From Agrypnia vestita (lineage: Eukaryota > Arthropoda > Insecta > Trichoptera > Phryganeidae), in assembly GCA_016648135.1 (NCBI GenBank), contig JADDOH010023704.1:103395-167394 (forward strand): 64,000 nucleotides of DNA, written 5' to 3'. Shown one piece after another: positions 24,622 through 36,910 of this stretch. The notes beneath the pieces were generated by a model. That model was not told the origin of the DNA, did no database searches, and saw nothing but the letters and a program-made list of their open reading frames with translations. A program made the position numbers and the translations under genes. Every line of letters starts with the position of its first letter. Positions within the stretch are counted from its first letter, which is position 1.

Positions 24622-26602
24622 TCAATCGCATTGCTAAGTTGAAGTCTGTCACGGGAGACAAGCATGCAGACAGATAGATATCCTCTTTCTAACTTCAAGA
24701 CTCGAAAGTCATCATTTATTTAAATGTGTAAGAAGTTATTCTACACTATTTCCATATTTTACACCCTTACACAAAAATGTATATTTTATTAATACTATTT
24801 TATTTAAAAAGACACATTTAAATGTTTGACAATTGAATATAGGAAGCTACGGAGAAGATTTCGTCTCTGTTCATTTAAATAATACGTACTCAGATATTGC
24901 TTTAATTTCTATTAACTTAATGTGTATTTTTAGCCAATGAAGGAAACATCAAGAAGAAAGAAACAAGTGATGCAAAACAGGGCAATGAGAATGATCTTGA
25001 AAAAAGAAATACAGCAGAATTGAAGAAATCAGAAGAACACTCAATTGGATGTAAATAAAAAAATACTTGTAGGCATATAATGTTCTCATTTTTGTAGACA
25101 AAATTTTTAATAACAAAATGCGACAGTATTTTTTGAACAAAATTGTTGTAAATAGGGACATATGTACACATTTATAAAATTAGAAATAGGCATAGAATAA
25201 GATTACCATAGACAAAATTGTACACAGGATTAAAAATGTATGATGAGATGCCGGGAAATATGAAGAAGGTAAATACACTGAATGAATTTAAAAATAAACA
25301 CTACTATTATTGTAAAAATAGTACAGTACTGTAGATATTTATTAATAATGAAATTAAAATAGAACGGAAATGTAAATATGTACTAATAATTAAATATAGA
25401 ATGTGGTAAATAAAATTTAAAATATCAGTCAATGTACATGTGTATTATTAACTGACTTAAGAAATACTTCCCTTTTATCGTTAAAAAATCGTAACCTTTT
25501 TATATCAGATCTAGAAACATCAGTCGAAGATTTTTAAGATTTATTTTATTAACTCGCAACAGATGGAAAATATCCACAACGGAATGCTCAATTATCGACA
25601 CTTCCCATTTGAAACAACGTATTGCAATTATCAATAGTATAAAATACTAAGTAATACCACTACTTAGCAGTCAAATCACATAATTATAAACTACAAATTA
25701 TGTAAAATAAGGTAATCCGTACATCTCTAGGTAGACACGCGAAATTGATCAGAACTACACGACGATCGTAAAAGAATTCCTAACCTAACACGCGTGCGCC
25801 AAAATTATAATCCTGGGGACGAATCAATGACCAATTTCGTCAATATTACAATACAAGTTCATAACACTAGGTCCAAAATAATATTTGTATTCGTAATAGA
25901 CGTTGCGATGGGATTCTAAACATCGGTCAAAGAGCTCGGAGAAACACAGAGAAATTTAAGCAAGCCTTCAGATAACTTTGGAATTGAAAACAGGAACCGT
26001 GAAATCAGGATCACCGAGTTTAATATTAAAATCATCATATTTTCATTCCTTCAAAAATGAATCAGACTTGAGTGTCGCGGTCAAGTGCTCATAACGTAAG
26101 GGGTGATAAAACAGGGGTTAACTAATCGGCCTTCAACGAGAGAGCGAGGCAGCATTACATGATGCAGGTGGCTGGTAGCCCATGGTTAAAGAAAGTGAAT
26201 CAAGATCCATCTTAAGATTGATGATTAAATGCATATATTAATATATTTTAAATATACAAATCCGGACGATGTAACTTTATTTTAATAGCGTTTTGTCTAT
26301 GTTTTATGTAACGATTAAGTATTTTTTTTTATATAGGTTCTAGATTTCATGAGATGGGACTACATTAGGTATTTGAGGGACATTGAAAGGCAATCTTCAC
26401 ACCCAAGCAGGACTATATACTGCTCATGTAACGAGGCTTATAGACAAGAAACAGATCTGGAGGATTCTGCAACATGGATGAAGCAGAAGTCGGTCGTAAA
26501 CGAAGAGAACTGCTGTTCTAAGATGGATACGAACTGCACAAGACTCGGACAGATCCGTACTCAAATATCAAACTTTACACAGAATGCTAATTAAATGTTT
26601 TA

Positions 26603-27080
26603 ATTATACTCCCTTTCCCATTTGTATTGTTTCCAATTTGATATTCTATCAACATATTCCTCTTGCTTTAAGTTCACGTGGAAAATCTATTCCATGTATA
26701 TTATTATCCTTAAAACTTATAGAATATTGAAAACGTTATAATTAGTGGAGGGGGGGGGATGGCGTCGGCGAAACCGTCTGATCGGACCCATGGCTCGAGT
26801 CAGACTAGTTTAAACAGGTTTCGCGCCTTCTCCACGCGTCGAGCTCATTTCTCATTTGTATGGTTTCCAATTTGAAAAAACTGTTAAAATTTCGAAAAAT
26901 CCAAAATTATACTATAATTAATTTTTTTAAACGAAATTTTGTTAGATCATTTTTATCGTCGCCACGAGTCTCCCTGCAATGTTTCAGCTCGATTGAATCA
27001 CGGGAAAAGTGTTAAAAATCGATCCAAAGTTTTTTTGTCAGACAAGCAGACGCCACGAGTTAAAAGAAAGGAAGTAAAAA
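26603..27080. repeat. Dispersed repeat pair A, copy 2
   Basis: Collinear with 6917-7391. It differs by a poly-G run (GGGGGGGGG at about 26751) and a B-box-like GGCTCGAGTC where copy 1 has GGTTCGAGTC. Ends GAAAGGAAGTAAAAA. Confidence 0.75.
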
Positions 27081-27184
27081 TATCTGCCAGAACCGGCAAA
27101 ATGTTGAGATATCCTCCAACACAATGGCCGATAACCTCAAGAAGATTGCTGATGATGATTGATCTATAATATCGACGTGCACCA

Positions 27185-27440
27185 TATAAAGTACTCTATC
27201 TGCGAATCTATTTCTTTGCAGGAGAGAGCTTGGAAGATTTTCTCTTAGTATTTTTTTTATCAGTGATCCTTTTTATCTGAAATTCTAAACTACACATTAT
27301 TTTATAAAGCTTTAAAATATGCAATACTAGTTTGGAATTCCAGATAAAAAGGTTCATTAATAAAAAAAATACAATGAAAAAAATCTTTCGAGTTCTTTCC
27401 CGCAAAATAACAGATTTGCAGATAGAGTAGGCACTTTACG
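27185..27440. mobile_element. Inverted-repeat (hairpin) element
   Basis: The left part (ACTCTATCTGCGAATCT ... CCTTTTTATCTGAAATTC) is mirrored by the right part (GGAATTCCAGATAAAAAGG ... AGATTTGCAGATAGAGT). Arms about 115 bp, imperfect, with a short centre near 27315. Non-coding. Confidence 0.75.
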
Positions 27441-27442
27441 TA

Positions 27443-27578
27443 GAATATTTTGAGTATGTCCAAAATTTTTAACACAATAGTGGATTTCATCCCCAGGGGG
27501 ACTAATGATGTAATTCTGGCGATAAAATCCAAAATATTGTGTTCTTGAAAAATTTGGACATACATACTTAAAATAGTC
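27443..27578. mobile_element. Adjacent second hairpin element
   Basis: TATTTTGAGTATGTCCAAAA then TTTTTAACACAATA at the left is mirrored at 27531-27578 (TATTGTGTTCTTGAAAAATT then TGGACATACATACTTAAAATA). The TATGTCCAAATTTTT end also occurs at 60428-60455. Confidence 0.65.
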
Positions 27579-27834
27579 TTAATATAAAAAAAAAAACTGG
27601 TTTAAGAAAGGAGTTGTAAATTGATATCATTTTCAGGCGTGTCTAGTGTAATGTTAAAAATTCTGAAGAATCTCGTATACACGTACAAAGGACATTGCTT
27701 TAAAAATTCCAATCAAAATATAGATAACTCATTATCAAGTGACATCTGTATGGATTATGGGAATGTAAAAGCTTTGTACTGCAGGTGACGGTAATAAAAA
27801 TACAACTACACTACATTACAGCATACGAAACAAG

Positions 27835-27990
27835 TTGTGTATCTTAAACATATATATACAACTTCCAAAAATTTGATATATGAGGTAGTGTATCATGGGT
27901 GAAAATGATGAACGTTTCATTGTATAGAGTGATCACTTAAGCCAGCCGTACGATAGGTGGTAAACCCTATGAAAATTATTATTACTTTAC
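27835..27990. repeat. Copy of the AGTGATCACTTAAGCC repeat family
   Basis: ATATATACAACTTCCAAAAA, TATCATGGGTG and AGTGATCACTTAAGCCAGCC then GTACGATAGGT match the reverse complement of the element at 60148-60456. Truncated at the right. Confidence 0.65.
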
Positions 27991-28011
27991 GTAGGGCACG
28001 TCGATATAATT

Positions 28012-28240
28012 CAGTTTGAGTGCCGATAAATCGGCATTTATTAGCTAAATAATTTGCATCAAGTTATTTAGCTCATAAATTGTTTGCATCAAACATGATT
28101 AATGGTAAGACTAAGATAGCCACAGAGCTTATGAATAAGATAGTAACATGTACAATTTGCAGTTTTTTATGTGCAGGCCTTTATCGTTACCTACCTCGCT
28201 AGGTACATAAAATACCTGTTCTGAGGTAAGTAGCATTCAT
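28012..28240. repeat. Dispersed repeat pair B, copy 2
   Basis: Collinear with 1555-1755: GAGTGCCGATAAATCG, GAGCTTATGAATAAGATAG, GCAGGCCTTTATCGTTACCT, GGTACATAAAATACCTG, GAGGTAAGTAGCATTCATTC. Contains a small internal duplication around TTGCATCAAG. Confidence 0.6.
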
Positions 28241-28763
28241 TCAACATCTAACATGATTCAATAAAAGGGGGAATATAAAAAAACCCTATATAAACACATA
28301 AATTAGTAGAAAACATTTATACTCTTTTCCATGCCATTCACAGCTCTAATGTCCGTCGCTGAAACGATTGAAATTTCGCGCATATTCAGCTTAGACTTTA
28401 AATCAAAAAATATTGCGGATATAAAATATCCGGAAACAACCGGTCCCAAGTCTGCTACACCCAACCAAGAATAAAAAATAAATCGGTAGCAAAAATAATT
28501 GTAAAGTATCACTAAAAATAACGACACTGATTCTATTAAAAAAGCGATAGTTGTGCATTATTACGATAATAAACTTGGCCGCCGTGCGCAATTAAGTATT
28601 GTAGCGTGAGACGCATCCAAATGATCCCAACGCTTGGCAAATCAAAAGGAGTACACAGCTGATTCGGCGAACACGAACCCCTTCGAACCAGATCTCTGCT
28701 CAAACATGACGTGCGCACTCCAATTGATGATCATTCCGCACCAACAAGCAAGAATATGAGCAT

Positions 28764-29175
28764 ACATGCTGTAACCCGTCAAAAATGACGGTACTTTTAC
28801 ATGCCGGTAGAATAATTAACTTATGTATAGCCGACACCCATGAAATAGTAATAACGACTTTTATCAAAATATTTGAACATTTTTTTTATATTTCCCCTGC
28901 CGGCAGTTAATGGCACTATTTTAAACTTTGGCGATTGTGCTGGGAGGAACATTATTTGGTTTGCGTCTTTGCTAAACCCTAGTATATTTTTGACGGAAGG
29001 CCCACGGAGAGGCGGCGGTAGCACATGCGTTTAGCGCCCGATTCGGGTTTGCTGGCCCAGGGTTCAAGCCTCATCTCCGGCCGTTTGATTTGTTTTTTAG
29101 CCATGAATTCGAAAGAAATTACGGACGTTACACGAAGTTACGGGGACAGAGAGACAACGAAATTATTATATTTAG
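28764..29175 (+). repeat. SINE-like family 2, copy 3 (longest)
   Basis: TGCTGTAACCCGTCAAAAAT then GACGGTACTTTTACATG; GCGTCTTTGCTAAACCCTAG; GGCCCACGGAGAGG; GGGTTTGCTGGCCCAGGGTT then CAAGCC; ends GAGACAACGAAATTATTATA. The GC-rich core with GGGTTCAAGCC resembles a pol III B box. Confidence 0.65.
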
Positions 29176-29664
29176 ATAACTGAAACAATTGTTGGTGGAA
29201 TCTTCCTTAAATTATTGCACTCGATAGTATATAATATTTAATTACTGGCTACAGCTTTATAAAATACCCGTCAAATATTAGGTAATTTTAATATACATTT
29301 CGGCCGCGAGATATGGCTGTGAGAATAGTGCCACGTAGAATAGCGTCATGGTGGCGTTAGCGACAGACATTGCTACATGGAGAATTATGTATTTTGATGA
29401 CGCATTCATCTCATATAAACTGGCGTAGGAACAGTAAAAGCATTTAAAATATTATAGTTATAAAATTAAAATAGGACAAATTAGAAATAAAATTATTTTT
29501 CTCATTAGGTACTAACGTACATTTTGAATTTCTCCGCCAGAGAACCTCTACAAAACTTTGGTCTTGAGCAATATTTATTCTACCCTTAATCTATGGCAAT
29601 ATCTATGAATTGTCAAACCAATTTCGACGAGACGATACGTTGTCACTACGTATAAATGATGTGC

Positions 29665-29760
29665 TTGTTGGTCCAGTGTTTAAGACACTCGCCTGTTTTT
29701 TCATAGCACAGGTTTTTAGCTTAGTTTGAATATATTACAAGAATACACCGATGTGATACG
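29665..29760 (+). repeat. SINE family 3 relic
   Basis: TTGGTCCAGTGTTTAAGACA (A-box region), CATAGCACAGGTTTTTAGCT, TAGTTTGAATATATTACAAG. The B box is lost. Related to 31060, 34925 (inverse) and 57866. Confidence 0.5.
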
Positions 29761-30639
29761 ATTTCGTATATATGTATTTTATAAAAATGTAATTTTGTTT
29801 ATAAATAACAATGTGCATTGCTTTTCACATTCGCTTGCGGTACGATACTACATGGACAAACTATTAGATTTTAGGCCAATTTTATTTTTAAGGTAAGTTT
29901 ATTATACATTTTATTCATAATGTAATATGTATTTCCTTCCCTTACTCACTTAGGGCCCCCCAGACACACCAAGCAACATAGCAAAAACTTTGATATTAAT
30001 AACAGAAGATAAGCAATACAGTAACAAATACTAGTGATATAATAAGACTATTACAAAAAAATAGCGAGAGCAAGAAATATAATTTCATTAAAATGAAACA
30101 AATTTAACTTATTTTCTGAAATAAAACATTTTTTGAAAATATTGGAAACTACTGGATGACAGTGAAATGCATAACAAATTAATTAATATAAACAAATAAT
30201 GTCTTAATTCACTGATAACCTTTTGGATAAGAAAGTTTTTAACATTAAGTTCATAATTAATAGATACCAACGTTATCAGTCAGTATTCAATTGTTATGTT
30301 ACACTTAGTGATTAGTGAATTCCATTCTCATCATGTCAATTAATACACACATAAAAATTAACATAAAACAGTTTTGGTTAATTAATGCCGAACCCAAACC
30401 CTAAAAGACAAAATTGTTATTTATTAATGTCATTACGTGTCCATTATTTAAAATTTTAAATGATGCTTGATAATGCTCAATGAAGGAATAGATCAGGTAT
30501 ACAAGCCCTTCATAGCATTTAAGTGGCCACCACATACAACTATTCAGCAGAGAGAAATTTTGAAAGATAATTTTACAAATCTATAGAGATACATTGAAAT
30601 ATTTTTACTAAAAAATATTTTATTATTTTTACAGCTGAT

Positions 30640-30905
30640 GGCAAAAACCATGCAAAGATTTAAACCAGAATTTTTCGCTAGTTCAATCATTTTATTTGAC
30701 TTGTATCAAAGCAAATGATTTTTTCATATTCAATGTAAATTATTTTCATGTGTAGTCTAATGTTTTAAAAAATATAAGTAGAAATATTTAAAAAAAATGC
30801 AATATCAGATGTCGCTTTTCACCCAATTGTAAAGAATATTTTCTATACAAATATTGACTGATGAAGACTCACCCGAAGCATTCACTACTAGCTACGAGGC
30901 ACCCA
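30640..30905. repeat. Half of a foldback family related to 7986-8518
   Basis: TTATTTGACTTGTATCAAAG ... AAAATGCAATATCAGATGTC ... GATGAAGACTCACCCGAAG ... CACTACTAGCTACGAGGCAC then CCAGTATA. Shares its interior with 61760-61990 and more distantly 8265-8310. Confidence 0.5.
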
Positions 30906-31059
30906 GTATATTGTATTAATCAATAAGTTTAAATGCTTTTCATCACTTAAATGTGAACACGGCTAACATGGAGATAAAATAAAGGCTACATGTACAAGAA
31001 AGAACAGGAAAAAGTGATTTTGTGATGAAATGAATGACGTGTTTAAATATGAGTGTCTT

Positions 31060-31195
31060 GTTCGATATAATGGCTATGAGTCTTGACTAGGTATCCTGCG
31101 GTTAGTGTTTTGATACCATCAACTTAGTCCTATTTTCATAGCACAAGCGTTTAACACAATTTGAAAATAGTAAGAATATTGATGCCATATGTATT
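31060..31195 (+). repeat. SINE family 3 relic
   Basis: AACTTAGTCCTATTTTCATA then GCACAAGCGTTTAACACAAT and TTGAAAATAGTAAGAATATT. This is the direct-orientation equivalent of the minus-strand copy at 34925-35062. Confidence 0.55.
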
Positions 31196-31339
31196 CCACA
31201 AAAAAATATTAAAAATATATTTATATACAGGTGCACATATCATTGCACGAGACCAATGACAATATGTATCTTACATTGACTTGCGGAGCATGGAGACTCA
31301 CTTATGGGAAGATATAGTATGTCATTATCAAATCTATAA

Positions 31340-32475
31340 ATACCAAATATATTAAGAAATAAGTGTCTATTATATGCCGATGATTTAAAAATTTATTCCA
31401 CCATTCGTAGCCTGGAAGATAGTCATCTCCTACAAAGAGATCTGGACGAACTATCAAATTGGTGTAAAGCAAATAATATATCACTTAATGCTAAGAAAGG
31501 TTCATGTATTAGTTTCACTAAAAATATTCAAAAAATAGAATTTGTTTATAAACTGGATGATGTTCCACTCGCTAAAGTCGATTCAATAAGGGATCCAGGC
31601 ATCATGCTAGATTCTAAACTCACTTTTATAAACCACTTTGATAATATCACAAGCAAGGCATATACTATGTTGAGATTTATCACCGGAATTACTCAAGACT
31701 TTAAAAATCATCAAAGTCTAAAAATTCTCTATACATCACTAGTACAAAGTATATTGGAATATTCGTCAGTTATTTGGTCACCTTATTACACAACACATAT
31801 TACGAGAATCGAGAGAGTGCAGAAAAAGTTTCTACGTATTTTGTCATACAAAGCCGGTCAACACAACAACCTTCACAGCTACGAAGATTGACTTGCCTTT
31901 TTCAAGATGCACAAACTTGAGTCCCGACGGAAAACATCCGATCTCGTTGTACTACACAAGATTCTCAGCGGAGCTATTGATTCTCTCTCTCTATCTGATA
32001 TAAATTTGCATGTTAAACCCCGTATACGAAACCCGGGGTTCTTCAGAATAAGTCGGCACACTAATAATGTCGGTTACTTTTCTCCCATCACAAGGTTGTG
32101 TCGCACATATAATTTGTATTGTGCTGACCCAACATTGATGCTGATATTCTTGCAGACACCTTATCTTCGTTCAAAAACTCACTCATACACATCAACACAA
32201 AATATACAATACACATAAATGTACATGTAAATATAATTAATTGCAAAAATATACATCCATTAAATCAATTATTTATTAAATATTAATCGCACTACATTCA
32301 AACACTAAATATACAATACACATAAAATATACTTAAATGCAAAAATACATGTTACTAGAGTGTGCCGAAGACACTTGTAATTGGGATAATGGGCATAGTC
32401 TTCACTATAATGTTTATCATCAGAGTATCATGTATCTATTATCCTGTTAGAGTCTCTAATAAATAAAAATAAATC
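31340..32475 (+). mobile_element. Jockey-type non-LTR retrotransposon, 5'-truncated 3' fragment
   Basis: The frame through 31373 encodes the reverse-transcriptase catalytic box as LLYADDLKIYSTI (YADD at 31373-31384). It continues through SNWCKANNISLNAKK, LDSKLTFINHFDNI, SILEYSSVIWSPYY and RIERVQKKFLRIL to an in-frame TGA (31889-31891). The same frame then resumes with LAFFKMHKLESRRKTSDLV and continues to 32218, as in the Jockey/CR1-like C-terminal region. The start side is lost by truncation; the tail runs to an A-rich AATAAATAAAAATAAAT at about 32458-32473. Dead copy. Confidence 0.85.
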
Positions 32476-32510
32476 TATTGGCTCCGGAAGCTGGATGGCT
32501 CTCGGCCCCC

Positions 32511-32640
32511 TCAAGAATTTCTTTCCATTGATCTCTGTTTTGCATCAGTTTCATTCCAGTTTAGGCTTTCTAAATCATTAATGACATTGTCGATTCTTTT
32601 TAGCTTGGGCCGTCCTCTTCCAAAATATTCCCATTTTTAT
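32511..32640 (-). pseudogene. LINE C-terminal fragment, opposite strand
   Basis: Minus frame reads GRGRPKLKRIDNVINDLESL then NWNETDAKQRSMERNS and stops at 32511. RGRP...W...A..R is the common end motif of several insect non-LTR retrotransposons. It abuts the tail of the Jockey-type fragment, so two insertions meet here head to tail. Confidence 0.6.
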
Positions 32641-34066
32641 ATACTTTGAGACGCTTAACTCAGTAAACATTATAGTACACCGTAGAATCTATATATTGGT
32701 ATAATATACTATAATATATTCCAACCAAAACATAATAGTAAACGTAGAAACGAAATCAAAGTATAGAAATTAATGTGTGTGGCAAAAAGCGAAGAATGGT
32801 GAGAGCGTCACACATTTAATTCTGAGATAAGTTTTCATACGCCGGGGTCATTGATAAATACGCAATAAACCTATATTCTACATCAATCATAAACCGTATC
32901 AGATATTTTATATTAAAAAGAGAAGCAAACTAACTGAGTTTTTTTACTGAATATGAGAGAATTAACGGATTGTGTCATGGTATCAACCTATGGATACAAT
33001 TTAATATAGCAGTACAAGAGGAAATTGACAGGAAGGTCGAATGATTACATGACAAACAACACTTGCTAATTTATATTGGGTGTGCAAATTAATTCTGTAG
33101 TTTTTTTTTCAGAATATATGTACCTACATTTTATGTACCACTTAAATATTACACCGATTTATTAGCCTAGATTTAGCCGGTCATTTTAAATGGTAGAATA
33201 TTATTTTTATAAATCTCCAAAAGTTACATACATTTTTTTTATTATCATTCATAAAGGATTTTTTTTTTATATCCAGAACTCAAAATAATGCTTGTTATGG
33301 AAATAATTGTTAGTTACGACGACGTTAGTTTAAACCTCAATATGGGAAATATATCCTCCTCCATACCATATATTATTATGACAGGTTAATAGTGTATTTA
33401 ATAAAACAACATAATAATAAAATATGTTGTAAACACTTGGGTTCAAAAATAGAAAAGCAAGAGGCATAAATAAATGTTTCTAACATAAAATAATACATAT
33501 ATCTATAATGTTCCTTTTGACAGTTGAGATAAAGAAGTGCTCGTAAAAATTCTTGAAAAATAAGCATATTATTATTTACAAAACATGTAAATATCTAAAA
33601 TGTCAAATTACAAAAATACATGTAAATTACTTTTTATGACAGGTGAAAAGAAAAATAAACATTAATTCAGAATATTCTTTAGTTATCAGTTGTATAAACG
33701 TTATAAATACTTATACTACTTATAAATCTCACGGAGAATAAGCTTTATTGATTATTCGTAAGTCATACAAAACATACCAACACACCTGTCAAATGCATAA
33801 TGACGAATGGTGCAAGTATTTTGGATTACCTGGTGGTTTATTTTTGAACAATTTAAAATATTAAATCACGAATACAAAATGATAATAGCGACTGTAATGA
33901 ATTCGGATTCAATGCCCCCGATAAACAAATGCAGTTTTCGCGGCATGCGAGAATCCCTTCAGCCGATAGATGACGCTAACCTTCCGAATTGCCCTTGATA
34001 CGCTATAACGAGGCCAATATCTTCTAAAAGCACATTAATAGACACGTAATAATTCAATATACTCAC

Positions 34067-34198
34067 CACATATTTTAAGTGGAGCTTCCAATTCAAGAAG
34101 TATGGGTTGCGATAGAAAAATTTCTCGAGATTTGAGGCACAAGCCTCTAATTTCGAGTTCCGTCAACTGAACATTCTTTCCGGGTTTATGGCCGCGCA
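34067..34198 (-). CDS. PP1c: Serine/threonine protein phosphatase PP1 catalytic subunit, exon 2
   Basis: This 132-nt exon is bounded by TTGTTTCAG (acceptor 34200-34199) and donor GTGAGT (34066). With the single base from exon 1 it reads [19 protein letters not shown], then [19 protein letters not shown], then APLKIC, and ends on the first base of the Gly codon of GDIHG. This is the N-terminal helical half of the PP1 catalytic fold and matches the family almost residue for residue. HK in VRGHKPGKN and LE in TELEIRG vary from the forms I know best in flies. The intron to exon 3 is about 9.5 kb (24612-34066) and full of repeats. Confidence 0.95.
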
Positions 34199-34366
34199 CT
34201 GAAACAATGCACATACATTAATTATGATTTGTGAATATATATCGTTTCCTACACGTATTACTGATAAATAATGGGGACATTGCTCATGGAAAACAATCGC
34301 CATTTCTAACGGGCGTTGGCAAAGGCAGTGACAGATCGTCTCTTGACAATATCAACAATCGTTTAC

Positions 34367-34421
34367 CTTCCAATAATCTAGCGATAATGCTATCAATATT
34401 AAATTTATCCTTTTCCGCCAT
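34367..34421 (-). CDS. PP1c: Serine/threonine protein phosphatase PP1 catalytic subunit, exon 1 (start codon)
   Basis: The ATG at 34421-34419 sits in a fair context (purine at -3, G at +4). Eighteen codons read MAEKDKFNIDSIIARLLE, the usual amphipathic N terminus of PP1 catalytic subunits, plus one base before donor GTAAAC (34366). The 168-bp intron (34199-34366) leads to exon 2 in phase. PP1c removes phosphate from Ser/Thr in the nucleus and cytoplasm and is directed by regulatory subunits. Numbering from this Met puts the GDIHG metal residues at Asp64 and His66, as in other animal PP1, which supports the start choice. The exon is far too short to show up as an open frame. Confidence 0.9.
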
Positions 34422-34501
34422 TTCACAACTTATAACACAACACTAATCACGGTAATTCACTCGTTTATTAAGTAAGATGACCGCGATTTCCGCCGATTAT
34501 C

Positions 34502-34540
34502 GCAAGTACGATGTTTTTCACAACTCGGCGGACTGAACGA
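34502..34540 (-). promoter_or_regulatory. Candidate PP1 core promoter (initiator, weak DPE)
   Basis: On the minus strand TTCAGTCC (initiator TCAGTC, 34536-34531) lies 113 nt upstream of the PP1 ATG, with no TATA box in front. A partial DPE-like ACTTGC sits at +28 to +33 (four of six consensus positions). The surrounding 34440-34560 block is richer in GC than its flanks. The call rests on motif and position only. Confidence 0.35.
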
Positions 34541-34924
34541 TAATGGCGGACAACGCATGAAGTGATACCACAACACGAGAAAAAAAACATTTGTTCAATG
34601 TTACCACACCCCAAATCACTGAATTATTATTCAAGATGGTGTTCGTATATGTACCCTTTTGAGCATACCCTCAGTATGATGATACCGGGGTTTGTTTTTC
34701 ATAGAATAGTGATTTTTGCCAAGAATGGTGAGACGGGTAGGTAGAGAATCCGGTAAATTTCAATGCAGTACTAGCTGCTTATTTTAATAATAACAATGTA
34801 CAAAAATTTGCACAAAGTATTAGTAAAACACGTCATAAAAAGAAAAAAAACATTTTTTTTTCATTTTAGATTTTCATCAATATTTTACTTTATTTTTTTT
34901 AAAATAGAGTTGCGAACATGGAAT

Positions 34925-35062
34925 ACGTGTCGCATCAACATTCTTACTATTTTGAAAATAAGCTAAATAGTTGTGCTATAAAAATAGGACTAAGTTGCTC
35001 GTGTCCTGGAATGGGTCTTGAACCACCAACCATTAAATCACCAGGCGAGGGTTATTAATTAC
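34925..35062 (-). repeat. SINE family 3 copy with B box
   Basis: Minus strand: CTCGCCTGGTGATTTAATGG, GGTGGTTCAAGACCC (B box, 35024-35013), ACTTAGTCCTATTTTTATAG then CACAACTATTTAGC, TTCAAAATAGTAAGAATGTTG. The tail matches 31124-31190. Confidence 0.6.
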
Positions 35063-36329
35063 ATGGATAAGCTAGTTTTTTTTTAATTTTATATTTTTCT
35101 CTGCTTGTTTGCTAGCTTACTATATTTTGGATGTATAACATCTTTACACTCGGTTTATTGAAGTAATTTCGTGAATGCGTCGACGGAAATGCGTAACAGA
35201 AAGTAGGAATGAAAAATGTTCCTGTTTCAAATATATTAATTTTATTCTGACGTTAGGCGTCGGAAAAAAATCGGAAAAAAGAAATATCAAATTTGATAAA
35301 TTTGTTGTCAAACTCGATTTATGTTAAATTTAGACTTCTACTAATATCTCTGGATAACTTTGGTCTAAGAAAAACTGTTTGAAAAAAAAATGTACAAAAT
35401 TTTTGATTATAGCAAAAAAAAAATTTTTGTAAAAGAATTTTATCGTAAATGAAGTGATTTAATAATACCAGTTAAGAAAGAATATAAATAAAATAAGCCG
35501 TTCATTTGTCATACACTTTTCAAATATAAGGCTGTTTTATACATACATGTTTAACGGTACCTACCTATCTATTTGGTTCGAAATCACTTTTTTTTTCTCA
35601 CACGATTTGAAGGTTTTCTCTGCTAGTATGGGTAAATATGGTTTTGAAATTTTTGATGTCTTACATCTTTACGCTTAGTTCATGGGAATCTGAAGACTTC
35701 TTTACCGACTCGTTCAAACTGCTTTTACCGTTTACTTTACCAAACTTAACCACAAACTTTACCACTTACAGCAGTTTGGATTAGTCGTTACTGAGCGTTC
35801 CTGAGAAAATATGGTACACATAATTTGCGCCTATTCAATTTTTTATAATACTACTATTTTTTTTAATAAGACTCTCTCATTTACTTTACATTCACATATA
35901 ATTTTTAATAAAACTCTCACAATTTTTATTTTTCTTTCATGGCTTTGAATGGCATTGTGTACGGTGTACACACAAAGACTTAACTAAAATAAATACATTA
36001 ATATACACTCTTAATAATTAAAACAAGAAATAAATTAATGAGTTTTTCTGGGTATATAAAGGCTTAAAATTTAAGCGTTAAAAACGCAATGGGTCCCATT
36101 GTCGCATGCAGAAGCAGAACACAAGATGGTATTATTAATACCCACAAAAACATATTTTTATTTATGATTTAAAAATGATACTTCTTAATGTTACCCACAT
36201 TTAGATGTTGAATTCGGTTTACTGTAAAACTGTTATCCATCAAATCTTTATTGAGTACCATTCGTCTTTCACACAAACAATTAAATACTTTCTTGGCATC
36301 TCTCTAGGACTCTAGGCTGTTTCCGCCGA

Positions 36330-36393
36330 AGTACTCACTTCGTCTTATCTTGTCCTCTGGCATTCTTTCAACACTGCCAATACGTTGTTTAGT
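36330..36393 (-). pseudogene. Possible LINE C-terminal scrap
   Basis: Minus frame reads RIGSVERMPEDKIRRSEYFG, reminiscent of the GHVERMPEDR motif of insect LINEs. Very short; tentative. Confidence 0.35.
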
Positions 36394-36447
36394 TGGGCCA
36401 ACAAACTATTATAAAAAATATTATTTTATATTCTCGGTTAGGTATAG

Positions 36448-36580
36448 GTCTTTTCACATAAGCTTGCAATTGAGTTAGTGTGGGTGCATATACGCCCCTC
36501 TCGTATCCGTGAACTTAACACAATGAAAAAATACGCACTGTACCCATACTAACTCAATTACAAGCTTATATGAAAAGAAC
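36448..36580. mobile_element. Inverted-repeat element (133 bp)
   Basis: 40-bp terminal arms (GGTCTTTTCACATAAGCTTG then CAATTGAGTTAGTGTGGG and inverse at 36541-36580) with 5 or so mismatches, around a 53-bp centre. MITE-like. Confidence 0.75.
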
Positions 36581-36910
36581 TTTACACAGTAATTTTCTAA
36601 TGGTTGATCTTAATATTATAATTTTTAAATTTCAATTAAAATTTTTATTATTGAACTCTTTTAATTTTTAATTGAAACTTTTTATTTAAAGTGAAACACT
36701 TTCTCGTACACCCCCCATTTTTGGAAAATGTTCAAAATTGAAATGCAAGCTAGATAGCGGAACTTACTATGTGTGTAGTATGTCAACGCACTTCGGCAAC
36801 TGTCGTCCATGACATTATACGCCAGTCTCCGCCTGGTATTGCTTCAGTGTAGAGAAGTAACCAAACACCGCCTTGTACTCATTTCGCCATATGAGTTCAC
36901 TAGACACTTT

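Noticed and set aside
26349..26594. 81-codon Cys-containing plus frame after a TTTTTTTTATATAG tract
   Set aside because: No recognisable family and no supporting splice partner.
33075..33115. GGGTGTGCAAATTAATTCTG as a possible mariner-like terminus
   Set aside because: No inverted partner found nearby.
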